From positions 558,001-622,000 of the forward strand of contig NZ_CP017183.1 in assembly GCF_001729785.1 (NCBI RefSeq): a DNA stretch of 64,000 bases. Direction: 5' to 3'. The translations under genes and the position numbers were made by a program. The DNA is from Enterobacter hormaechei subsp. xiangfangensis. Lineage in GTDB: Bacteria > Pseudomonadota > Gammaproteobacteria > Enterobacterales > Enterobacteriaceae. Shown piece by piece: positions 16,040-24,837 of this stretch. The first letter of the stretch is position 1, and every line of letters starts with the position of its first letter. Under the pieces are notes generated by a model. That model was not told where the DNA came from. It did no database searches and saw nothing but the letters and a program-made list of their open reading frames with translations.

Positions 16040-18102
16040 TCGTCGTTCTCCGCGCCTCGCGCACCTGCATCGTAAATCTGACGCCAGGCGATGGCATTAT
16101 TCCAGACAGGATCGTCTTCGCCTGCAAGGTGATAGCGCTCTCCCTCTTCCTGCAGATCGTCCGATGCATCCGTTCCAAACAGCCGCTGAATATTTCCCTC
16201 GTTTTTGATCGAACGGATGAAGCACAGGGCGGGATCCTGCTTCTGGTTATCTCCAAGGACCAGACGAATTTTCTGCCAGTCGTTGTAAAAGTACTCCTCC
16301 AGCAGCGGCAGCACTTTATTTTTAATCACCCGCTGCAGACGGGCGAAAGCAACGTCATCGTCCTCCGTCTCAATTACCGGTATGAAAAAAGCGTGCCCGA
16401 GCGTGTGCTCGCTATCGTACAGTGCCTCAATGCGTTCATTGAGCATCTGCAGTAGCCGTTTGAGATCGATACCTTTGATGACGTGGCCTTCCAGAATGGA
16501 GGCTTTCGGCAGCATGGCCTTAAACTCGAAGCGGCGGCGCAGGGCGGTGTCCAGAGCGGTCAGGGAACGGTCCGCGGTATTCATGGTGCCGACCAGGAAC
16601 AGGTTGTTTGGCACGCTGAATTTTTCGCCCGAATAGGGTAGCGTCACGCTCAGGGCCTCGGGTTCACCCATGCGCTTGGATTTCTCAATTAAGGTGATGA
16701 GCTCTCCGAAAATTTTGGAGATATTGCCACGGTTAATCTCGTCAACAATCAGCACGTAGTTCTGGCGTTTTGCCGGTGCATTTTTTTTCGGTGTGACGGG
16801 AAGATTATAATTATCATGAAGATAGTTGAGGATACCCCGGACATACGACTCGTTGTGGATATCAATCCCGTTGTTCTGATACCAAGCTTTGATGTCCTTC
16901 ACGTAGGCGTTGTATCCATTCCCCAGATCCCCTTTTTTGCTGTTTAAAGGGAAGATGCCGAAGTTCGTTTCACTTTTATAGGTGACGCCGAACGGTTTAC
17001 CTGATGTCGTTTTGAGCGTGGCGGCTTCGCCATTCAGCAGTTCTTTTTGAAACTTTGATAGCGCCTCGTTCAGCGCCAGCTGTTCACCTGCGTAACCAAA
17101 CGCCGCATCCTCACAGATTTGCTTAAAGACGCCGGATTTAATGTCATAGCGAACGTTACCGTCACGGGTGGTATCGGCGCGTAGCCCTTCAATAAACTCT
17201 TCATAACCAAAGCTTTGGTGGAAAGTGACAAAGCGGATGCGCTGTTCGGAGACCAGCCGGTCATAAAGCGCTTTAAGTGCGTTTCGGTAATCACTGCCCT
17301 GAAGGCCATCCAGCAGGCGGGAATACTCAGCGGGTTCACAGGCACGGACGGCATGCTCAACGGTGGAATAGGTTTTACCCGTCCCCGGAGGGCCATAGAG
17401 AATGACGTTCAGTGGAACATCCGCCACGCTCTCATCCGTATCCTGATCGTCGTCTTCGGCCCAGGACTCGCTACCTACCAGGCCGATATCGCTCTTATCT
17501 TTGATGAAATGCGTGTAGAGATGCCACAGCGACATATTGAGTTCGACAGGGTCTACATGGCCGCCCAGCTCGCGGTTCAGAGCCGCCTTCAGCTCCAGGT
17601 TTTTTTCAAACCACGTCCCTTTCCCGGCGAGCCCAAGCCCGAAGCGGTTATTACAGTAGTTATAAATGCGGGAAAACATTTTGGTATTTACCACGTTCGA
17701 AACCCGCTCAGGGTACAGCGTGGCAAAAGCCCGGTGACACAACGCCCAGTACTGTTTCTTGAGAATGGATTTGGCCTTAAGCGCCTGTAGCTTGTTGACC
17801 ACCTTTTCATATACGGCCGGGGTGCAGCCCTGTGCCATCAGGGTTGTGATTTCCCGCAGGTGAATCTGGGCCGCATTGTATTCGTTCTGCGACATTCCAC
17901 CCTGTTTAATGCTGGCGACGCCGTTGGAGCGTTCATACCAAAGTGCCTTGATAAGGCTTTGATCACGAAACTCGGGTCGCTCTGTCGCTACGCGTTTGAC
18001 CATCTGGTGATAGGCTGGCCCCCATTTAGGGCTGTATCGGCTGTTGTTATTGATATGCTCATTAAAGAAGGGGGCTAACGCGGTGCGATCCTGAACCATC
18101 AT
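16036..18102 (-). CDS. mcrB: McrB-type GTPase/AAA motor with non-canonical N-terminus
   Basis: 688 residues, against 459 in E. coli. The AAA+ core has Walker A YGPPGTGKT near residue 235, the FVTFHQSFGYEEFIEGL helix typical of McrB, an insert of about 100 residues, Walker B LIVDEINRGNISKIFGE, and the McrB signature GTMNTADRSLTALDTALRRR. The first 230 residues do not look like the DUF3578 methylcytosine-binding domain of E. coli McrB and are mostly helical, so the recognised modification may differ. Starts at either of two adjacent ATGs (18102 or 18099) behind GGAG. It forms an operon with mcrC. Confidence 0.9.
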   Translation of the reverse strand: MMVQDRTALAPFFNEHINNNSRYSPKWGPAYHQMVKRVATERPEFRDQSLIKALWYERSNGVASIKQGGMSQNEYNAAQIHLREITTLMAQGCTPAVYEKVVNKLQALKAKSILKKQYWALCHRAFATLYPERVSNVVNTKMFSRIYNYCNNRFGLGLAGKGTWFEKNLELKAALNRELGGHVDPVELNMSLWHLYTHFIKDKSDIGLVGSESWAEDDDQDTDESVADVPLNVILYGPPGTGKTYSTVEHAVRACEPAEYSRLLDGLQGSDYRNALKALYDRLVSEQRIRFVTFHQSFGYEEFIEGLRADTTRDGNVRYDIKSGVFKQICEDAAFGYAGEQLALNEALSKFQKELLNGEAATLKTTSGKPFGVTYKSETNFGIFPLNSKKGDLGNGYNAYVKDIKAWYQNNGIDIHNESYVRGILNYLHDNYNLPVTPKKNAPAKRQNYVLIVDEINRGNISKIFGELITLIEKSKRMGEPEALSVTLPYSGEKFSVPNNLFLVGTMNTADRSLTALDTALRRRFEFKAMLPKASILEGHVIKGIDLKRLLQMLNERIEALYDSEHTLGHAFFIPVIETEDDDVAFARLQRVIKNKVLPLLEEYFYNDWQKIRLVLGDNQKQDPALCFIRSIKNEGNIQRLFGTDASDDLQEEGERYHLAGEDDPVWNNAIAWRQIYDAGARGAENDE

Positions 18103-18230
18103 AAACTCCGGAAGTCGGGTAAAGGCGGTAAAGGTCAGTATTTTATAGGATTAATCTGAATAGTGTCACTGCTTGTTCAGGTGGGTTGAGGTGAAAAGGG
18201 GGCTGTCGCCGTTGGCATCAGCCCTCAGAC

Positions 18231-19052
18231 TTACAGCGACTTCACAAACGCCAGCAGATCTTCGTTGAGCTGATCCTGGTGGGTCAGCGCGAAGCCGTGC
18301 GGCGCGTTGTCGTACACCTTCAGCGTGGCGTTTTTGATCATCTCCGCCGCCAGCTTGCCGGTCGTTTCAAACGGCACGATCTGGTCGTTGCTGCCGTGGA
18401 TCACCAGCGTCGGCACGTCGATTTTCGCCATATCCGGGCGGAAGTCGGTTTCGGCGAAGGCGGTCACGCAGTCGATGGTGCCCTTCAGGGACGCCAGCAG
18501 GGCGATGTTCAGCGTCTGGGTCAGCGCGCCGGCAGAGACGGTCTGCCCGGCATTGATACCGTAGAACGGGGTGGCGAAGTCGCTGATGAACTGGGCGCGA
18601 TCTTTACGCAGCCCGTCGCGAATGCCGTCGAACACGCTCTGATCCACACCCTGCGGGAAGGTCTCAGATTTACCAAAGATCGGAGTGACCGCGCCCAGCA
18701 GCGCCAGACCGGCCACGCGCGCGCTGCCGTAGTTGTTGATGTAGCGGGTCACGTCGCCGCCCCCCATGGAGAAGCCCACCAGCGTCACGTCCTGGAGGTC
18801 CAGGGTGGTGATCAGGTCGTTAATGTCGGACGCAAAGGTGTCGTAGTCGTAGCCGTTCCACGGCTGATCCGAGCGGCCAAAGCCGCGACGGTCAAAGGCG
18901 ATGGCGCGGAAGCCGCGCTCGGCCAGGTAGTTCAGCTGGCTGTCCCACATGTCGCCGTCCAGCGGCCAGCCGTGGCTGAAGAGAACCGGTTTGCCCGCGC
19001 CGCAATCTTTGTAGTAAATCTGCGTGCCGTCTTGTGCCTTAAACGTTGCCAT
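18231..19052 (-). CDS. Alpha/beta hydrolase, arylesterase/perhydrolase type
   Basis: 273 residues, the size of bacterial non-haem haloperoxidase-like esterases. The nucleophile elbow is GFSMGGG, the oxyanion stretch is FSHGWPLDGDMWD, the acid is the Asp in IHGSNDQIVPF, and the catalytic His is in APHGFALTH. No signal peptide. These enzymes hydrolyse esters and can make peracids; the substrate is unknown. It is the last gene of a four-gene minus-strand unit (amidohydrolase, DoxX, MFS, hydrolase), 30 bp after the transporter. ATG 19052 follows AGGAACAC. Confidence 0.88.
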   Translation of the reverse strand: MATFKAQDGTQIYYKDCGAGKPVLFSHGWPLDGDMWDSQLNYLAERGFRAIAFDRRGFGRSDQPWNGYDYDTFASDINDLITTLDLQDVTLVGFSMGGGDVTRYINNYGSARVAGLALLGAVTPIFGKSETFPQGVDQSVFDGIRDGLRKDRAQFISDFATPFYGINAGQTVSAGALTQTLNIALLASLKGTIDCVTAFAETDFRPDMAKIDVPTLVIHGSNDQIVPFETTGKLAAEMIKNATLKVYDNAPHGFALTHQDQLNEDLLAFVKSL

Positions 19053-19082
19053 AGTGTGTTCCTGTACAGGTGATGGTTAGGG

Positions 19083-20702
19083 TTATACCGGCGCGACCAG
19101 GTAGCGAATAGCCGGTGATGTTGTGCCCTGATGAAAAGCCAGAACGCGGCTCTGCAGCAGGAGGTCATTCATGGTGTGGCGCTCCTGCTGGCGCAGATGC
19201 TCAATCCAGGAGCCCATCAGGAAGGTCTCGATAAACAGGCCGGGGCGCTCAATATCTTCGTATACCGCCCAGCTCATCGCCCCGGCGCGGCGTCGCACCC
19301 GGCGCAGCTCGTGCACCGCCTGCAAAAACGCTTTCGCGTTCTGCGGGTCGATGATGTACTCGTGCGACACCAGCACCGGGCCGCGCTCGTTCGGCAGTTC
19401 GATCTCCACGCCGTCCAGCGGCTGGCCGCTCAGGTCGAGGTTTAAATCAGGATCTTTCTCCAGCTTCCAGCGGAACGCCGTCGCGCTTGCAAGCACCATC
19501 CCCAGCGTGGCGACCACCAGCGAGGTCGGGGTGCCGAACTGAGAGGCAATCTGCCCCCAGATGGCGCTGCCTGCGGTCATCGAGCCGAAGAACACCGTCA
19601 GGTACACCGCCAGTGCGCGGGCCTTAACCCAGCGGGCGGCGCTGCGCTGCGCGCCGAGGTTCAGCGTCGAGAGCACCGCAATCCACGCGAAGCCGGTGAA
19701 GAACTCAAACAGGTTGAGCAGCCAGACGTGGCGCACGAACGCCAGCGCCAGCATGGTGAGGGCAAAGGTCAGGCTCGCGGCCACCATCAGGCGATCGGCG
19801 TTCAGCCGCTGGCGCAGGCGCGGCAGCAGGATGGCCCCGGCAATGGCCCCCAGGCCAATGCACGCCAGCATCACGCCGTAGCCCGCCGGGCCCAGGCCCA
19901 GCTCGCGGCGCGCCACCAGCGGCAGCAGTGCCCAGCCCGCGCTGCCGAAAACGAAGAACGCCACGGTGCGCACCAGCACGTTGCGCAGCACCGGGGCGGC
20001 GTGCACGTAGCGAATGCCGGAGCGCACCGCGGAGAAGAAGTGCTCTGGTGGCAAACGCTGCACGGACGGCGCCGGACGCCAGCGCCACAGCACCCACGCC
20101 ACGCCGACCACGGAGAGCGCGTTCAGGGCAAACACCATCCACGGTCCGGCAAGCGACAGCAGAAAACCGCCCAGCGCGGGGCCAATCGCCCGGCTGATAT
20201 TGACCCCGAGCGAGTTAAGCGCCACGGCGGAACCCAGCTCGGGCTTGCTCACCAGATCGGGCACAATCGCCTGGAACGGCGGCGAGCTCATCGCCGCGCC
20301 CACGCTCAGCAGGAACGTCGCCAACAGCAGAACGGTAGGGGTGACGTGTCCGGTGAAGGAGAGCACCGTCAGCCCGGCGGCGGCGATGAACACCCATAGC
20401 TGGGAGAAGAGCAGGTATTTACGTCGGTCAACGATGTCCGCCATCACCCCGGACGGCAGGGCGAAGAGGAACATCGGCAGGCTGCTCGCCGCCTGTACCA
20501 GCGCGATATCCAGCGGGTCGGCGCTCAGGGTCAGCATGCTCCAGTTGATGCCGACGTCGCTCATCCATGAGCCGACGTTAGAGACCACCGTGGCGATCCA
20601 CAGCATGCGGAACACCGGCTGGCTCAGCGGCTGCCACGGCGAAACCGTCGGTGCGGGCGTCGTCTCGACGTGTGCGTCGCGAACGTCGTTAACCTGGGTC
20701 AT
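19083..20702 (-). CDS. MFS exporter fused to C-terminal monooxygenase-like domain
   Basis: 539 residues. The first 410 form 12 helices of the EntS-like MFS_3 group (FALPSGVMADIVDRRKYLL, the A-type loop; NISRAIGPALGGFLL). The last about 120 residues are soluble: VLVSHEYIIDPQNAKAFLQA and FIETFLMGSWIEHLRQQERH. These look like a dimeric alpha/beta-barrel (antibiotic biosynthesis monooxygenase-like) fold. Such fused proteins are known among MFS_3 members, but the tail's role is unclear. Its ATG overlaps the doxX stop in ATGA, so translation is coupled. The transported compound is unknown, possibly related to the upstream amidohydrolase. Confidence 0.85.
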   Translation of the reverse strand: MTQVNDVRDAHVETTPAPTVSPWQPLSQPVFRMLWIATVVSNVGSWMSDVGINWSMLTLSADPLDIALVQAASSLPMFLFALPSGVMADIVDRRKYLLFSQLWVFIAAAGLTVLSFTGHVTPTVLLLATFLLSVGAAMSSPPFQAIVPDLVSKPELGSAVALNSLGVNISRAIGPALGGFLLSLAGPWMVFALNALSVVGVAWVLWRWRPAPSVQRLPPEHFFSAVRSGIRYVHAAPVLRNVLVRTVAFFVFGSAGWALLPLVARRELGLGPAGYGVMLACIGLGAIAGAILLPRLRQRLNADRLMVAASLTFALTMLALAFVRHVWLLNLFEFFTGFAWIAVLSTLNLGAQRSAARWVKARALAVYLTVFFGSMTAGSAIWGQIASQFGTPTSLVVATLGMVLASATAFRWKLEKDPDLNLDLSGQPLDGVEIELPNERGPVLVSHEYIIDPQNAKAFLQAVHELRRVRRRAGAMSWAVYEDIERPGLFIETFLMGSWIEHLRQQERHTMNDLLLQSRVLAFHQGTTSPAIRYLVAPV

Positions 20703-21106
20703 GCGAACCTCTCCGCTGCCTTACGCTGCAGCCGCCACTGGCCCGGCCCGGTGAGGGCAAGGGTGGTGAAGATAATCAGCAGCAGCCAGCCAAACTGCCC
20801 TTCGGCAATCGACCAGTTCGGGTGGACCGCCAGCATCGCCACCAGCAGCACGGCGATAATCGGCAGGCACGCCAGGCGGGTGTACACGCCCGCAATGATA
20901 AACAGCGGGCAGATCACCTCGGCGACAATCGCCGGGATCAGGCTGGCGTAAGGTCCGAAGCCGAACGGATCTTCAATGCGCGTCAGCTCTTCGCTGAAGT
21001 GCAGCACCTTCGGCAGGCCGTGCACGTAAAGCAGCAGCAGGCTGCCGGTCAGGCGCAGAAAGAACAGCCCCGGATCGATCCGGGGCGAAGCGTCATTTTG
21101 TTTCAT
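20699..21106 (-). CDS. DoxX family membrane protein
   Basis: 135 residues from ATG 21106. Four membrane helices with the DoxX patterns RLTGSLLLLYVHGLPKVLHF, GPYASLIPAIVAEVICPLFI, and VHPNWSIAEGQFGW before the last helix. An in-frame start 21 bp upstream is possible, but ATG 21106 shares a base with the TGA of the preceding amidohydrolase (TGATG), the usual coupled form. Its end overlaps the MFS start. DoxX proteins are linked to quinone or redox functions; the exact role is unknown. Confidence 0.88.
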   Translation of the reverse strand: MKQNDASPRIDPGLFFLRLTGSLLLLYVHGLPKVLHFSEELTRIEDPFGFGPYASLIPAIVAEVICPLFIIAGVYTRLACLPIIAVLLVAMLAVHPNWSIAEGQFGWLLLIIFTTLALTGPGQWRLQRKAAERFA

Positions 21107-22977
21107 CAGAATGCAAAGCAGCTGCAACCCAGCGCCCCCCAGAAAGCGTTATCGTCGGATACCGGCATCGCTGACGTGCGGGCGAAGTCATGCTGGTGGC
21201 TGTGAACCCCGCACGGGCCGCTACAGTGGTGAGCCACACTCATGCCCACGCGGGCGGCCTGCGGCGGCGCGCTGCGGTAGTGACCCGGCACCTTCACCAC
21301 CGGGGACCACTCGGGCAGGACCGGAATGGCCGGCGGCGCGAGCGGGCCAAAGCTGCCCGCGGCGTAGACGATATCGCCGTTGACCACCGTCAGGACGGAT
21401 TCGATGCCCTTGATCTCCTCTTCCGGCACGCGGAAGTAGTCTTTGCTCAGCACCGCCAGGTCGGCGAGCTGGCCGACCTTGATCTGCCCCTTCTGGTTTT
21501 GTTCGCTGGAGAACCACGCGCTGCCTTGGGTCCAGAGCATCAGGGCGGTATCGCGATCCAGACGGGCGCTGTGATCGTACATCTGCATCCCGCCGACGGT
21601 ACGACCGGAGACCAGCCAGTAGAGCGCGGTCCACGGGTTGTAGCTCGCCACGCGGGTGGCGTCCGTCCCTAAGCCCACCGGCACGCCGGTCTCGAGCATT
21701 TTTGCCACCGGCGGCGTGTGGCGGGTGGCTTCGATGCCGTAGCGCTCGGCAAAATACTCGCCCTGGAAGGCCATGCGGTGCTGGACGGCAATGCCGCCGC
21801 CCAGCGCTTTGATGCGGTCGATGTTGGCCTGGGTGACGGTTTCCGCATGGTCGAAGAACCAGTGCAGGCCGTTGAACGGAATGTCGCGGTTCACCTTCTC
21901 GAAGACGTCCAGCATGCGGCTGATGGATTCGTTATAGGTGGCGTGCAGGCGGAACGGCCAGCGGTGCTCCACCAGATGGCGCACCACGCGCTCCAGCTCG
22001 TCCTCCATGCCCGGCGCAAGGTCCGGGCGCGGCTCGAGGAAGTCTTCAAAATCGGCGGCGGAGAAGACCAGCATCTCGCCCGCGCCGTTGTGGCGTAAGA
22101 AGTCGCTGCCCTGGCCCGGCGTGAGCATGTCGGTCCATTTTTCAAAGTCTTCCAGCTCGTGGCCCGGACGCTGGGTAAACAGGTTGTAGGCGATGCGGAT
22201 GGTCATCTGCTTTTTCTCGTGCAGCTCGGCGATCACCTCGTAATCTTCCGGGTAGTTCTGGAAGCCGCCGCCCGCGTCGATGGCGCTGGTCAGCCCCAGA
22301 CGGTTCAGCTCGCGCATGAACTGGCGGGTGGAGTTCACCTGCTGCTCCAGCGGCAGCTTCGGCCCTTTGGCCAGCGTGGCGTAGAGGATCATGGCGTTCG
22401 GACGGGCAATCAGCATCCCGGTCGGGTTACCGTTGGCGTCGCGCTGGATCTCGCCGCCCGGCGGGTTTGGCGTCTCTTTGGTGTAGCCGACCACCTTCAG
22501 CGCGGCGCGGTTGAGCAGGGCGCGGTCGTACAGGTGCAGGATGAAGACCGGGGTGTCCGGCGCGGCGTCGTTAATTTCGTCCAGGGTTGGCATGCGGCGC
22601 TCGGCAAACTGGAACTCGCTCCAGCCGCCCACCACGCGCACCCACTGGGGCGACGGCGTGCGCAGCGCCTGCTCTTTCAGCATCCGCAGGGCGTCGGCGA
22701 GCGACGGCACGCCTTCCCAGCGCAGCTCAAGGTTGTAGTTCAGCCCGCCGCGGATCAGGTGCAGGTGCGAGTCGTTCAGGCCGGGGATGGCGGTATGGCC
22801 TTTCAGATCGATCACTTTGGTGCCGTCGCCGTGGTGCTGCATCACCTCGGCGACGGTACCCACTTCCAGAAATTTTCCGTCGCGCACGGCAACGGCTTCT
22901 GCGAGAGGATTCTCGCGATCGACGGTGTGAAACTGGCCGTTAACCAGAATGAGATCGGCTTTACCGAGGGTAACCAT
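21106..22977 (-). CDS. YtcJ-like metal-dependent amidohydrolase
   Basis: 623 residues. The composite barrel has the HxH-type metal site in GLNDSHLHLIRGG near residue 68, WSEFQFAERRMPTLDEIN, WFFDHAETVTQANIDRI and a late GLGTDATRVASYNPW. The sub-barrel closes with KVGQLADLAVLSKDYF. Amidohydrolase_3 (YtcJ) enzymes cleave amides or cyclic amides; the substrate is not evident. There is no clear signal peptide. The last 60 residues after the barrel are His- and Cys-rich (HHCSGPCGVHSHQHDF, GCSCF), which is unusual and may bind metal. First gene of the minus-strand unit, divergent from an isochorismatase-like gene. Confidence 0.88.
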   Translation of the reverse strand: MVTLGKADLILVNGQFHTVDRENPLAEAVAVRDGKFLEVGTVAEVMQHHGDGTKVIDLKGHTAIPGLNDSHLHLIRGGLNYNLELRWEGVPSLADALRMLKEQALRTPSPQWVRVVGGWSEFQFAERRMPTLDEINDAAPDTPVFILHLYDRALLNRAALKVVGYTKETPNPPGGEIQRDANGNPTGMLIARPNAMILYATLAKGPKLPLEQQVNSTRQFMRELNRLGLTSAIDAGGGFQNYPEDYEVIAELHEKKQMTIRIAYNLFTQRPGHELEDFEKWTDMLTPGQGSDFLRHNGAGEMLVFSAADFEDFLEPRPDLAPGMEDELERVVRHLVEHRWPFRLHATYNESISRMLDVFEKVNRDIPFNGLHWFFDHAETVTQANIDRIKALGGGIAVQHRMAFQGEYFAERYGIEATRHTPPVAKMLETGVPVGLGTDATRVASYNPWTALYWLVSGRTVGGMQMYDHSARLDRDTALMLWTQGSAWFSSEQNQKGQIKVGQLADLAVLSKDYFRVPEEEIKGIESVLTVVNGDIVYAAGSFGPLAPPAIPVLPEWSPVVKVPGHYRSAPPQAARVGMSVAHHCSGPCGVHSHQHDFARTSAMPVSDDNAFWGALGCSCFAF

Positions 22978-23197
22978 AAGAGCTCCAGACTAAGAGGGGA
23001 ATGGTCAGGATTATGGGAACCGGTTTCGGCAAAGATCCAGTTATACAATAGGATAGGTATACCAAAGTATAACTATACCTAAGGTTAACTATACGAAGAG
23101 ATAATTACACCACAGCGCTGTGGGTCATAGGATGAACGCGATTTTATCGGCGTGCTGTTCGCGGCGATTTTAACCTTTAACCTCACTGGATAATCTT
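22978..23197. promoter_or_regulatory. Divergent control region with TATAC repeats
   Basis: Between the two divergent units, 23039-23094 carries a dense array. It includes the inverted pair AGGTATA (23055-23061) / TATACCT (23074-23080), the palindrome GGTATACC, and AACTATAC repeated at 23071 and 23087. This is a likely operator for a local regulator controlling both directions; the two response regulators nearby are candidates. Confidence 0.55.
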
Positions 23198-23884
23198 ATG
23201 ACCACTTCTAAGCTCGAAGTCTTAACCCCTGCCAACTGTCAGATCATTTTCATCGACCACCAGCCGCAGATGGCGTTCGGCGTGCAGTCTATTGACCGCC
23301 AGGTGCTGAAAAACAACACCGTGGCGCTGGCGAAAGCGGCTAAGGTGTTCAACATCCCAACCATCATCACCACCGTTGAGACTGAAAGCTTCTCCGGCAA
23401 TACCTATCCGGAACTGCTGGACGTGTTCCCGGGCCAGGACATTCTGGAGCGTACCTCCATGAACTCCTGGGACGACCAGAAAGTGCGTGACGCGCTGAAG
23501 GCCAACGGCAAGAAGAAAGTGGTTGTCGCCGGTCTGTGGACCGAAGTGTGCAACAACAGCTTTGCCCTGTGCGCGATGCTGGAAGGCGACTACGAAATTT
23601 ATATGGTGGCGGACGCCTCCGGCGGCACCTCCAAAGAAGCCCACGACTTCGCGATGCAGCGCATGATCCAGGCGGGCGTGATCCCGGTGACCTGGCAGCA
23701 GGTGATGCTGGAGTGGCAGCGTGACTGGGCGCGCAAAGAGACCTACACCGCGGTGATGGATATCGTGCGCGAGCACTCCGGCGCCTACGGCATGGGCGTG
23801 GATTACGCCTACACCATGGTGCACAAAGCGCCGTCTCGCCAGAAGAGCGAGCACCGCACCTTAGCGCCGGTTCCGGCTCGCTAA
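23198..23884 (+). CDS. Isochorismatase-like cysteine hydrolase (YcaC-type)
   Basis: 228 residues. Catalytic residues of the family are visible: Asp in IFIDHQPQM, Lys-bearing helix region, and nucleophile Cys in AGLWTEVCNNSFAL. VADASGGTSKEAHDFAM and VIPVTWQQVMLEWQRDW resemble YcaC, an octameric hydrolase of unknown substrate. ATG 23198 begins MTTSKLEVL behind a weak purine-rich site after a long leader. First gene of the plus-strand unit leading to the hybrid kinase, and divergent from the amidohydrolase, so the two may act in one catabolic route. Confidence 0.9.
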   Translation: MTTSKLEVLTPANCQIIFIDHQPQMAFGVQSIDRQVLKNNTVALAKAAKVFNIPTIITTVETESFSGNTYPELLDVFPGQDILERTSMNSWDDQKVRDALKANGKKKVVVAGLWTEVCNNSFALCAMLEGDYEIYMVADASGGTSKEAHDFAMQRMIQAGVIPVTWQQVMLEWQRDWARKETYTAVMDIVREHSGAYGMGVDYAYTMVHKAPSRQKSEHRTLAPVPAR

Positions 23885-23945
23885 GTCCCGTCGGCGGGCT
23901 GGTCCCTCATCCGGCTCGCCGCTGCCTCTTTCTCTGGAGTTCACA

Positions 23946-24167
23946 ATGAGTACTGGGCTGATATCCCTTGCGGCAGGCGTGTTGATTGGCCTGATGTATG
24001 CCGTGCTGAAGGTGCGCTCCCCCGCGCCGCCCGCGCTGGCGCTGATTGGCCTGCTGGGGATGCTGGCGGGTGAACAGGCGATGCGTCATCTTTTATCCCG
24101 CGATAATCCGGCTGCCGTGCAGGTGACGGTTCCCCACGTTCAACACCCGACCGGAGCGTCATCATGA
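23946..24167 (+). CDS. XapX domain membrane protein 1
   Basis: 73 residues: two short hydrophobic helices around a conserved loop, LIGLMYAVLKVRSPAPPALALIGLLGMLAGEQ (two parts), the XapX (DUF1427) signature SPAPPxxALxGLxGMLxGEQ. Start follows CTGGAG. Its stop overlaps the next XapX gene in ATGA. XapX proteins are tiny inner membrane proteins often beside isochorismatase-like or xanthosine genes; function unknown. Confidence 0.88.
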   Translation: MSTGLISLAAGVLIGLMYAVLKVRSPAPPALALIGLLGMLAGEQAMRHLLSRDNPAAVQVTVPHVQHPTGASS

Positions 24168-24424
24168 AGGCCTGGATTATTTCGCTGGTGTGCGGGGTCG
24201 CGGCTGGGGTACTTTACGCCCTGCTCGACGTACATTCCCCGGCGCCGCCGGTCGTCGCGCTGCTTGGCCTGTTCGGCATGCTGGTGGGTGAACAGCTGAT
24301 CCCCATCGGACGGCGTCTGGTGAGCCGCGAACCGCTGACCCTGGCCTGGTTTCGTCATGAATGCGTACCGAAGATCAGTGGTACCGCGCCCCCAGCGCCC
24401 GCGAAGGAAAGCCGCGACGCGTAA
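24164..24424 (+). CDS. XapX domain membrane protein 2
   Basis: 86 residues, a tandem paralogue of the preceding gene: GVLYALLDVHSPAPPVVALL then GLFGMLVGEQLIPIGRR. It starts within the upstream stop (ATGA overlap), so the pair is co-translated and may form a heteromer. The C-terminal 25 residues are polar. Followed 23 bp later by a receiver-only response regulator. Confidence 0.88.
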   Translation: MKAWIISLVCGVAAGVLYALLDVHSPAPPVVALLGLFGMLVGEQLIPIGRRLVSREPLTLAWFRHECVPKISGTAPPAPAKESRDA

Positions 24425-24447
24425 CGATTTGTTTGAGGAAAGACAGC

Positions 24448-24828
24448 ATGACGCTGCCGTGGCGCATTGCCATCATTGATGACGAACGCTCTGTTCGCAG
24501 CGGGCTCAGTAACCTGCTGCAATCGGAAGGGTATGCTACCGATACCTTCGATTCGGCAGAGGTGTTCTTGAGCCACCCTCTCGCCCTGTCCGGCGCGTCG
24601 CTGGTGATCGCCGACATCAAGCTGCGCGGCATGAACGGCATCGAGCTGTTTGAGAAGCTGCGGTTGCTGGCCATGCCGCCACCGCCAATACTCTTTATCT
24701 CCGGCCATGCTGATGAAAATATGCAGCGGTATGCACTCAGTCTGGGCGCCGCTGCATTTTTGCGTAAGCCGATTAACATCGATATTCTGCTGGATCATAT
24801 TCAGCGGGAGCTGACCCGCCGACAATAA
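24448..24828 (+). CDS. Receiver-only response regulator
   Basis: 126 residues, a lone receiver domain: acidic pair in AIIDDERSVRSG, phospho-acceptor Asp in LVIADIKLRGMNG, Thr/Ser switch in ILFISGHAD, Lys in FLRKPIN. There is no output domain. ATG 24448 is chosen over an earlier in-frame start because it has GAGGAAAG upstream and gives an exact receiver. It lies 9 bp before the hybrid kinase, so it is probably that kinase's partner, acting as a phosphate relay or sink. Confidence 0.9.
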   Translation: MTLPWRIAIIDDERSVRSGLSNLLQSEGYATDTFDSAEVFLSHPLALSGASLVIADIKLRGMNGIELFEKLRLLAMPPPPILFISGHADENMQRYALSLGAAAFLRKPINIDILLDHIQRELTRRQ

Positions 24829-24837
24829 GGATCGCGG

